DNA from: JAPPLB01 sp965206655
GTDB taxonomy: Bacteria > Acidobacteriota > Terriglobia > Bryobacterales > UBA6623
DNA: 64,000 bases
Direction of reading: 5' to 3'
NCBI GenBank assembly: GCA_965206655.1
Contig: CBDBKC010000029.1
Location: forward strand, 1 to 64,000
Below the pieces are notes generated by a model. The model was not told the origin of the DNA, searched no databases, and saw only the letters and a program-made list of their open reading frames with translations. Below, in pieces: positions 25,608 through 33,747 of this stretch (position 1 is its first letter; every line of letters begins with the position of its first letter). The position numbers were made by a program, and so were the translations under genes.

Positions 25608-26447
25608 ATGCGGGTCTATGCTCTGTGGTCAGCCCTATGGCTGGCCACGGCGTCGACGGTGTTCGGCGCCGAAATCGAGCGCCGTTACGCGCCCACAATA
25701 GAAGTCGGGGGCGTTGTCAACGCCGCCAGCTTCCGTGCTGCCCCGGACGACTTCATCGTCCCCAACGGCATCCTCTCGATCTTCGGAGTCGACCTGTCGT
25801 TGCGCACCAAAGGCGTCGGGTCCGATGATCTCGATCGCGGCCAACTCCCGATCTCACTCGGCGGCGTCACGGTGGATATTGGTGGTATCCCGGCCCCGCT
25901 CTACTTCGTTTCCCCCAAACAGATCAACGCCCAAGCGCCTCACCTCCTCCCGCCCGGGCAGGTCCGCGTACGTGTCTTCCGCGAAAGTCTGTTGAGCAAC
26001 GAGGTCTTCGTCAAGGTCGCGGACGTCGATCCCGCCATCTTCGTCTTTGTTGGACGCCCTATCGTCACCCATCTCGACTACACCTTCGTCGGACGCGGCG
26101 AGTTCAAGGGCTCGACGCCAGCCCATCCGGGCGAATATGTCGTCATCTTCGCCACGGGCATGGGACCGACCTTTCCCCCCGTTCTCGCCGGGCAGTTGCC
26201 CCAGTTCGCCGCCGCGGTCCAAACTCCGGTCCGCGTCCGCATCGGCGACCGGCTGCTCGAAGGGCCCCCGTTCATCCAGTACGCCGGCCAAGCCCCCGGC
26301 CTCGCCGGACTCTACCAAATCAACGTCCTGCTTCCCGGCGACGTCCCGCTCGGCGACCCCGAAATCATGATCGAAATGGGTGAAGCCGGCACCCAGCCCG
26401 GCCTCCTCCTAGCCATCGACCCACCACCACACCCCGACCCCGAGTAG
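25608..26447 (+). CDS. secreted protein, Solibacter-type beta domain (TIGR03437-like)
   Basis: A 279-residue exported protein (signal MRVYALWSALWLATASTVFG). Nearly all of the mature protein is a single Solibacter-type module: VVNAASFRAAPDDFIVPNGI, LSIFGVDLSL, PLYFVSPKQINAQAPHLLPP, and GLYQINVLLPGDVPLGD. In other proteins this module sits at the C-terminus of large secreted proteins; here it stands alone with a proline-rich tail (PPPHPDPE). A possible -10 box (TACAAT, 25585-25590) lies upstream. Its role is probably in surface or extracellular interaction, but no function is established. Confidence 0.8.
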   Translation: MRVYALWSALWLATASTVFGAEIERRYAPTIEVGGVVNAASFRAAPDDFIVPNGILSIFGVDLSLRTKGVGSDDLDRGQLPISLGGVTVDIGGIPAPLYFVSPKQINAQAPHLLPPGQVRVRVFRESLLSNEVFVKVADVDPAIFVFVGRPIVTHLDYTFVGRGEFKGSTPAHPGEYVVIFATGMGPTFPPVLAGQLPQFAAAVQTPVRVRIGDRLLEGPPFIQYAGQAPGLAGLYQINVLLPGDVPLGDPEIMIEMGEAGTQPGLLLAIDPPPHPDPE

Positions 26448-26449
26448 CG

Positions 26450-26868
26450 ACGAACACCCGTGCTTGTCCTAACCCAAACCCCCAATCCCAAAGCCTGGAT
26501 CTTCCGCCACCAGGCAACCATCCTCTAGCCGAGCCGCGACTGACAAGGAGCGGACCACCCGCCACCGATCCCCCTGAAGTAACGAACACCCGTGCGTGTC
26601 CTAACCCAAACCCCCAAACCCCCAACCCCCAATCCCAAAGCCTGGATCTTCCGCCACCCGGCAACCATCCCCTAGCCGAGCCGCGACTGACAAGGAGCGG
26701 ACCACCCGCCACCGATCCCCCTGAAGTAACGAACACCCGTGCTTGTCCTAACCCAAACCCCCAAACCCCCAATCCCAAAGCCTGGATCTTCCGCCACCCG
26801 GCAACCATCCTCTAGCCGAGCCGCGACTGACAAGGAGCGGACCACCCGCCACCGAACCCCCGCTCTTT
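26450..26868 (+). repeat. three tandem copies of a 132-147 bp repeat containing REP-like core
   Basis: Copies start at 26450, 26582 and 26729 with ACGAACACCCGTG and run through AACCCAAACCCCCAA, AAAGCCTGGATCTTCCGCCA and the REP-like GAGCCGCGACTGACAAGGAG. Length changes come from varying CCCCCAA units in the middle. The three are more than 90 percent alike by eye. The third lacks its last bases and runs into the uvrA promoter region. Confidence 0.85.
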
Positions 26869-26887
26869 CCGCGGCAATTACGTCCGA

Positions 26888-26893
26888 TATAAT
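26888..26893 (+). promoter_or_regulatory. -10 box of uvrA
   Basis: TATAAT, a perfect -10 hexamer, 50 bases before the GTG start of uvrA. A -35 box at the right distance is poor (CTTTCC). No LexA-type operator was seen. Confidence 0.4.
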
Positions 26894-26943
26894 CAAGCCT
26901 GGAAGCTCTTCCCCCCATCGCAAGCCCCCGGAGAAAACCGTTC

Positions 26944-29751
26944 GTGTCGCAGGATCACCTCGAAATTCGAGGCGCGCGTGTCCATAGTCTCAAGAACATC
27001 AACCTGCGGCTGCCGCACAACAAGCTGATCGTTGTGACCGGTGTTTCGGGCTCCGGCAAGTCTTCGCTCGTCTTCGACACCATCTACGCCGAGGGCCAAC
27101 GGCGCTATGTCGAGTCGCTGTCGTCTTACGCACGGCAATTCCTCGAACGCATCGAGAAACCCGATGTCGACGAAATCCACGGTATCGCGCCGGCCGTCGC
27201 CATCCGCCAGAAAAACAGTACCCGCAACCCGCGCTCAACCGTCGCCACGGCCACCGAAATCTATGACTTCCTACGGTTGCTCTTCGCGCGAGCGGGACGC
27301 ACGTTCTGCTCGAAGTGCGGCAAGCAGGTTCACAAAGATACGGTCGATGACGTGGCCTCCCGCATTCTCGATCTGCCCGAAGGCTCCCGTTGGTATGCGC
27401 TTTTCCCGGTCCATGGCTGGGTAAAAGATGACCCCGACGCCCTCAAGCAGCGCCTCGCCGACCTGCGCGGAAAGGGCTTTAACCGCCTCTATCAAGACAG
27501 TCGCCTATTTGAGTTTTCAAGCCCCGAGTCCCTGCTCGACCTCGACTTCGAAAAACCTTTCTACGCCCTGGTGGATCGGCTTTCGATCCGCAAGGACTTG
27601 CGTGAGCGCGTCGCCGACGCCGTTGAGATCTGCTTCCGCGAATCGCGCGAGGTCGTCTTCGAACACGCCACCGAATCCGAGCAACGTCTGTGGTTCAGCG
27701 AACGCTTCGAGTGCCGGCAGTGTGGGATCGAGTACCTCGAACCCGAGCCACGCCTGTTTAGCTTCAACAGCCCCTACGGAGCGTGCCCGCGCTGCCAGGG
27801 TTTCGGCAATACCATCGACATCGATATGGACCGCGTCATCCCCGACCGCTTCAAGTCACTGAGGGATGGCGCCGTCGATCCCTGGACGAAACCGCGCTAC
27901 CACGCTTGGCACGGCGACATGCTCCTCGGTGCGCGCGAAGCCGACGTGCGCACCAATGTTCCTTACCACGAACTCACAGCCAAGGAACGCGAGTTCGTTG
28001 TTCACGGCGGCGGCAAATTCCGGGGCCTCGACGGCTTTTGGGCCTACCTCGATCGCAAGAAATATAAGATGCACGTCCGCATCTTCATAAGCCGCTATCG
28101 CGGTTACGCGCTTTGCCCGGATTGCGGAGGCGGACGACTGAGGGCGGAAGCGCTGAACGTCCGGATAGGCGAAAAGAACATTCGCGAAGTCACCAACCTC
28201 ACGCTCGACCAGGCGAAGGCGTTCTTCGAAACGCTGGAACTCGAAGGTCGGCAGGCGCACATCGCCGCCGAACTCGTGCGGGACATCGTCCGCCGGCTGA
28301 CTTTCCTGAATGACGTCGGGCTGGAGTACTTGAGCCTCGACCGGCTGGCGTCCACGCTTTCGGGCGGTGAGGCGCAACGCATTCAGTTGGCGACATCGTT
28401 GGGATCGCGATTGGTGGGCGCCTGCTATGTGTTGGACGAACCGTCTATTGGTTTGCATGGGCGGGATACGGCAAGGCTGATCCGCATTCTCAAGAGTCTT
28501 CGGGACATCGGCAATACGATCCTTGTCGTTGAGCACGACGCGGAAGTCATACGCTCCGCGGACTACATTGTCGACCTCGGACCGGGCGCCGGTGAGCACG
28601 GCGGCGAGGTCGTCTTCTCCGGCAAAGCAAGCAAGCTGGTTTCAAACAGCTCGCGTTCGCTGACGGGCCGCTACCTGCGCGGCGAAGAGACGATTCCAGT
28701 CCCGAAGTTACGCCGCAAAGTGCGCCCGGCGCTACAAATCAAGTTTCAAGGGGCCTACGTTCACAACCTCAAGAACATCGACGTTTCGATCCCGCGGGAT
28801 GTGTTGACAGTGGTCACGGGGGTCTCGGGCTCCGGCAAATCGACGGTGGTTCGGAACATCGTATTCGATGGGCTGCGGGCGTTGCGGCAAGGCGCCGCTA
28901 CAAAGAGTGACGACCAGGAATTCCATCGCTTGCCGTGCCGCAAGATCACCGGGCACACCCCCGTTTCCGACGTTGTTTTCGTCGACCAGTCGCCTATCGG
29001 CCGCACACCGCGCTCCAACCCGGTTACGTACGTGAAGGCGTTCGACGTCATTCGGGAACTGTTTGCTTCCACCGTCGAAGCGAAACGCAAGGGCCTCACT
29101 CCGGGACACTTCTCGTTCAACATCCCCGGGGGCCGCTGCGAAACCTGCCAGGGTGACGGCACGGTCACCGTCGAGATGCAGTTTCTCGCCGACGTCGCCT
29201 TGCTTTGCGAGGACTGCGACGGCAAGCGTTACAAACAGGAAACCCTCGACATTCGCTATCAGGGAAAGAGCATTTACGATGTCCTACGATTGACGATCGA
29301 TGAAGCGCTGAGTTTCTTCGTACGCTCGGCCAAGATCACTCACAAGCTCTCTCAACTTTCCGAGGTCGGGCTCGGGTACCTGCGGCTAGGCCAATCGGCA
29401 ACAACGCTCTCGGGCGGCGAAGCGCAACGCGTCAAACTCGCCGGCCACGTCGCTCAGTCCAAGTCCGAAGGCACGCTCTATCTTTTCGATGAGCCGACCA
29501 CCGGGCTCCACTTCGAGGACATCAAGAAGCTGCTCGCCGCATTCGACAAACTCCTCGACCACGGCGCGACTCTGCTCGTCATCGAGCATAACCTCGACGT
29601 CATTAAATGCGCCGACTGGGTCATTGATCTTGGCCCCGAGGGCGGCGGCCGCGGCGGTGAGATCGTCGTGCAGGGGACGCCCGAGAAAGTAGCCAAGACC
29701 AAGAAGTCTTATACCGGACGCCTTCTCGCCGGTGCCCTCGACACCGCCTGA
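26944..29751 (+). CDS. uvrA: excinuclease ABC subunit A
   Basis: The damage-recognition ATPase of nucleotide excision repair. The 935 residues have two ABC modules. The first P-loop is GVSGSGKSSLVFDTIYAEGQ, with the zinc site residues CSKCGK and CRQCG/CPRCQG, and signature LSGGEAQRIQLA. The second P-loop is GVSGSGKSTVVRNIVFDGL, with the second zinc module CETCQGDG/CEDCDGKRY and signature LSGGEAQRVKLA. Length and order are standard for UvrA. The start codon is GTG (26944). gluQ follows after 11 bp on the same strand and may be co-transcribed. Confidence 0.97.
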   Translation: MSQDHLEIRGARVHSLKNINLRLPHNKLIVVTGVSGSGKSSLVFDTIYAEGQRRYVESLSSYARQFLERIEKPDVDEIHGIAPAVAIRQKNSTRNPRSTVATATEIYDFLRLLFARAGRTFCSKCGKQVHKDTVDDVASRILDLPEGSRWYALFPVHGWVKDDPDALKQRLADLRGKGFNRLYQDSRLFEFSSPESLLDLDFEKPFYALVDRLSIRKDLRERVADAVEICFRESREVVFEHATESEQRLWFSERFECRQCGIEYLEPEPRLFSFNSPYGACPRCQGFGNTIDIDMDRVIPDRFKSLRDGAVDPWTKPRYHAWHGDMLLGAREADVRTNVPYHELTAKEREFVVHGGGKFRGLDGFWAYLDRKKYKMHVRIFISRYRGYALCPDCGGGRLRAEALNVRIGEKNIREVTNLTLDQAKAFFETLELEGRQAHIAAELVRDIVRRLTFLNDVGLEYLSLDRLASTLSGGEAQRIQLATSLGSRLVGACYVLDEPSIGLHGRDTARLIRILKSLRDIGNTILVVEHDAEVIRSADYIVDLGPGAGEHGGEVVFSGKASKLVSNSSRSLTGRYLRGEETIPVPKLRRKVRPALQIKFQGAYVHNLKNIDVSIPRDVLTVVTGVSGSGKSTVVRNIVFDGLRALRQGAATKSDDQEFHRLPCRKITGHTPVSDVVFVDQSPIGRTPRSNPVTYVKAFDVIRELFASTVEAKRKGLTPGHFSFNIPGGRCETCQGDGTVTVEMQFLADVALLCEDCDGKRYKQETLDIRYQGKSIYDVLRLTIDEALSFFVRSAKITHKLSQLSEVGLGYLRLGQSATTLSGGEAQRVKLAGHVAQSKSEGTLYLFDEPTTGLHFEDIKKLLAAFDKLLDHGATLLVIEHNLDVIKCADWVIDLGPEGGGRGGEIVVQGTPEKVAKTKKSYTGRLLAGALDTA

Positions 29752-29762
29752 CCTACGAGCAA

Positions 29763-30692
29763 ATGCCGGCAGCCGTGATCCGTGCCGTGCTCGGTCCCGA
29801 GACCGTAGTCACGCGGTTCGCGCCGAGTCCAACCGGGTATCTCCATCTCGGGCACGTCGCTCACATGATCTACGTCTGGGGCGTGGCGAATGCCCTAGGC
29901 GGCAAGGTGCTGCTGCGCATCGAAGACCACGATCGAGGCCGCTGCCGCCCTGAGTACGAGCGGGCGATGTTCGAGGACATGGAATGGCTGGGCTTCGAGC
30001 CGGACAACCAAGTGGGCGCAGCCAGCCCCTATCGGCAGTCGGATTCCGAGGCGGTCTATCGCGAGGCGTTGGCCCGATTGAGAGAAGGTCGCGAAGTCTA
30101 TCGCTGCACCTGCAGCCGAAAAGACATCGCCGAGCATTCAGCGATGGGGGAATGCGGCGAACGGCGCTACAGCGGCTGGTGCCGAAAACGGGAACGCGGA
30201 GAAGACGTTCCCCACGGTCTACGGGCCGTGTTGCAACCGGGCCGAGAGAAGTTTGTCGATGCCTACCTCGGCGAGCAATCACAGAACCCAGCAGACCAAT
30301 GCGGGGATCTATTGTTACGCGACCGCCACGGCCAGTGGACCTATCAGTTCGGTGTGACCGTCGACGATATGCTCCAAGGGGTGAATCTCGTCGTGCGCGG
30401 AGGGGACTTGTTGCCGTCCACCGGTCGTCAAATTCAACTAGCTCACATGCTGGGACGGCAGGGGCCAATCGTGTTTGCCCATCACCCGTTGATCAGCGGT
30501 GAAGGCGGCGAGAAGCTAAGCAAGAAGCACGGAGCGCCGGCGGTTCGTGAGTTGCGGGCGCAAGGGTCGAGCGCGGCGCAGGTTTTGGGTCGCGCGGCGT
30601 TTGCCGTGGGGCTCCTCGAAGAGTGGCGGATGGTTGAGGCGGCGGAGACACAGGAGCTTGTGGGTGCTCCAGAACTGTTCCGCGAACCTTAG
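29763..30692 (+). CDS. gluQ: glutamyl-Q tRNA(Asp) synthetase
   Basis: Truncated glutamyl-tRNA synthetase paralogue that attaches glutamate to queuosine in tRNA(Asp). At 309 residues it has the catalytic domain only: RFAPSPTGYLHLGHVAHMIY (HIGH motif as HLGH), RIEDHDRGRC, the zinc-site region YRCTCSRKDIAEHSAMGECG with GWCRK, and EKLSKKHGA as the KMSKS equivalent. The anticodon-binding domain of full GltX is absent, which defines GluQ. It starts 11 bp after uvrA. Its presence implies queuosine in this organism's tRNA. Confidence 0.9.
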   Translation: MPAAVIRAVLGPETVVTRFAPSPTGYLHLGHVAHMIYVWGVANALGGKVLLRIEDHDRGRCRPEYERAMFEDMEWLGFEPDNQVGAASPYRQSDSEAVYREALARLREGREVYRCTCSRKDIAEHSAMGECGERRYSGWCRKRERGEDVPHGLRAVLQPGREKFVDAYLGEQSQNPADQCGDLLLRDRHGQWTYQFGVTVDDMLQGVNLVVRGGDLLPSTGRQIQLAHMLGRQGPIVFAHHPLISGEGGEKLSKKHGAPAVRELRAQGSSAAQVLGRAAFAVGLLEEWRMVEAAETQELVGAPELFREP

Positions 30693-32769
30693 CTGTGTCA
30701 CAGTTTCCGCCAATTCCGCGCGCCAACCGTGCCACGGTTTATGCACCGGAACTCCGGCAAAAAATTCGTCGGGCTCTTGTCGACCATCTCGTTGCTCATA
30801 GCACGGCCTTGGCTTGGGCGGCCCCGGATGCCGGCGTTAGCAGTACGGCTGTGAGTGCGCCTAGATAGCATGTACCGCCGACCATCATCGTCAGCCCAAG
30901 CCCAATATGGATGGCAAGGAAAATCGCCCCGACCGAGCCGAGCACACTCGCCGCGGCGTTGACTGCCCAAGCCCAGCAGACGGCCTGAGGGTACCGCTTC
31001 TCAAGTCGCGCCAAGCCTGATGGGAAGGGCATACCCATCAAGAATCCGATAGGAGCCAATAGCAGGACTACCACCGAGAGCTTGGCCTCGAGCGGGAGCG
31101 ACAACGACTTGTCGAGCACGTCCGGGGTGACAACGATCAGTATCGAAGCTAGGGCCGCTACCGAGAACAGGAGGATCATCAAGCGACGGTCCTTCCCGCC
31201 GACCACCCGGCGGCTCGTGTAGCTACCCGCGCCGCTCGAAAGCAACAGCGAGAAGATCACGACGGTCAGAGCGTATGTCGGCTGTCCCAGATACAGAGCG
31301 ATCCTTTGCACGAATGCAATTTCCACGAGAATGAAGCCCATCCCGATCGATAGAAAGTAGAACAGATGGAACCATAGCGGGCGCTCGCGCGGGATCTGTT
31401 GCTTGAGAAGCAGTACGGGCATTACCAAGATTACCGCCATGCCCAGAACGGACAGACCCAGGGAAACGAAGAGCAGCATTACGCCCAGATTGATCTTCGC
31501 GTCGGCGTCGGCGCGCGGCCGGATCGTTTCCCAGATATGGCTGCCCCGCCAGGTGTAGAAGAAGAACGGACGATCGTCGCTGACGGGTGAAATGTCGTAG
31601 GGATAACTGGAAGCAAAGGCGATCGGATCCTTGCTGCGAAGCAACTCGGTGAATACGTTAGCCGGGGCATCATCAGGCGTGTAGATAGTGGTGAGGCCAT
31701 ACTGCTCGATGGCTCGACGAGCGTCCGCAAGTTCCCCTTTTGTGAAGGGGTTGCGCTTGATGAGAATGGTATCCTTCGCGCCCCATCCGCTGAGAGCCTC
31801 GACGTCTTCTCGAGCGATCACGAAGTACTGGTGTGGCTCATTGGCGCCCATCTGTCGCAGCGCGGCAAGTCCCAGCGAGACTACGCGCAACGACTCACGT
31901 GGTTGTTCGAACTCCCAACGCGTGACGGCCAAGACACCGTCGGGGCTGAGGTGTTCCAGGTAGTCTCGAAAGGCTTCCTCGGTGTAGAGGTGGTTTTCGG
32001 CTAGAGCAAAAGCGCCACTGGCGGTTGACGCCCAGCTATCGACCAGGGTCATCTGAATCACGTCGAACGACTCGTCGACTCGCCGGATGTAGCTGCGCCC
32101 GTCCTCAATGGCGACATGTACTTCGGGACGCAAGTAGAGGCCCGTGCTCGCCTGCGCGTAGCGCTCCATCATTACATCGCGGACGATGATCGGATTAATC
32201 TCAACGGCCGTAATGTCGCTGCTGCCGGTGACCAGTGCGCGGCAAACATCGGGTCCTCCGCCCGCTCCGATGATCAGCGCCCTGCCGCCCGGGCGAACGC
32301 GGTAGGGCAAGGCGGGGCCGGTCGAGAGAAGCTGCTGCCGCTCTTCGGCGGACATCGTCGCCGGATCGCATTGGGCGATATCGCTGGACGCATCAAAATC
32401 GATCGCAATTCTGGGCTTACCTGTCTCGTTTGCAATACCAACGCTGATGCGTGAGAACGAGTTCCACTGAACGTACTCTTCACCCTGGATTCGCCCACCT
32501 TTCGCGTAGCGGACATCGATCATGTTGCTATCACGGTTTGCGATCACGAGCAGCACCAGTACCGTGGCCAAGCCGATCGAGATCATCACGCGGCGACCCG
32601 AGGCGGGCGCCAGGCTGTGCCACAATGCACCTGCCAGGGCGAAGAAAGCACCTGCCATTATCACCGTTCCGGGGCCGCCCACCCAGTCAAGAAGTGGTAC
32701 GAGCAACAGGCAGCCGATCGCCGCGCCGATTAGGTCGTAGAAATAGACCCGAGAAACATCCTTGACCGT

Positions 32770-32920
32770 TTTCGCAATCGCCAGCGATACGACAACTCCC
32801 GCGATTAGAAACGGCAGGGCGCATACGATATATACGACCACCAATTGCAGGGCATTCAGCCAAGTGACCTCCAGGTAAAGCGGACGGTCGATTACGAGCA
32901 GCAATGTCACGACCACGCGT
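32770..32920. repeat. source copy of imperfect duplication
   Basis: Segment whose order of words (GCAATCGCCAGCGATACGAC, ATTAGAAACGGCAGGG, CCAATTGCAGGGCATTCAGC, AGCGGACGGTC) recurs at 33172-33330 with added bases. Confidence 0.7.
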
Positions 32921-33171
32921 TCTTACTGAGTCCCGCAGTAACCTTTTGTAATGGAAGTGGTATGGGTTTTCCAAAGGCGTGAGCCAGCGCATTGAGCTGG
33001 TCGACTGAGCCAAGCCGAGGCGGTTCGATTAGCGGCTGGGTACAGCGTTAGAAATGGCCAAAGCCGGCCGCGCCGGCCGCAAGCCCAGTTGCGAGACCGC
33101 GCAAGTCGAAGGGCTGCTGCTCCTTGACGCCGCGTTTTGGCGCGGTTGATCCGCGACCGTTTCGGGGTGCG

Positions 33172-33330
33172 CAATCGCCAGCGATACGACAACTCGGCCG
33201 CGATTAGAAACGGCAGGGCCGCATCGTCTTCACGACGATATACGAGGCCAGAACCAATTGCAGGGCATTCAGCCAAGTGACGTTGCTGGGACCCAGGTAA
33301 TCGCGTTGTCGCAGCGGACGGTCCGATTGG
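33172..33330. repeat. insertion-rich second copy of 32770-32920
   Basis: Same word order as 32770-32920 but with extra bases at many points (for example CAAGTGAC then GTTGCTGGGA before CCCAGGTAA). Differences are almost all insertions, as in uncorrected long reads, not substitutions as in an old duplication. Confidence 0.65.
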
Positions 33331-33747
33331 GCCTACTGGAACGAGCAGTGTGCAAATGGGGTCACGCACCACTTGAGAAGATCGTTCTTAGTACAGTCGT
33401 TAATCGGCCCAGTTGGGACCAAGTCGATTCCTTGTCTTTCACCGCGGGCATGTAGTAGGCCGCTATACCCCCTACTCCCAGGCCGAACAATGCGACCGAA
33501 ATGGCAACAAAGGCAAAGTGGTAGAACAGCACCACTGAGAAGATCCGTGTGAGCGATAGTTCCAGTAACAAAGTGGCGAGTGTGCAAAGGGCTACCGCCA
33601 GACAAAGGCGAAGCGGGACAACGGAGGTTTGCTCTCTCATGGTGGTTTGATGCTATAGCGAAAGAGAAGGGGCTACCGCCGGAGCGTCTCAGAACCTCAG
33701 CGCGACGGTGCGTTCGAGCCTTGCAAGACCCGGCACAGAGCGATAGC

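Larger units (their letters stand above)
30796..33640 (-). pseudogene. spermidine-synthase-like multi-pass membrane protein, broken by noisy segment
   Basis: The N-terminal part (33640-33362) has membrane helices (LCLAVALCTLATLLLELSLT, YHFAFVAISVALFGLGVGGI). The main part (32916-30796, about 706 residues) starts inside a helix (PLYLEVTWLNALQLVVVYIV), carries a spermidine-synthase-like SAM-binding domain (ALIIGAGGGPDVCRALVTGS, ITAVEINPIIV) and more helices at the C-terminus. Between them, about 32917-33361 does not read through in one frame and includes an error-rich second copy of 32770-32920. An intact gene of about 820-850 residues is expected in the real genome. The class resembles MFS-spermidine synthase fusions; the substrate is unknown. 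Confidence 0.7.

Noticed and set aside
26450..26868. CRISPR array
   Set aside because: The repeat unit is 132-147 bp, there are only three copies, and no spacers or cas genes are present. It is a tandem repeat with a REP-like core.
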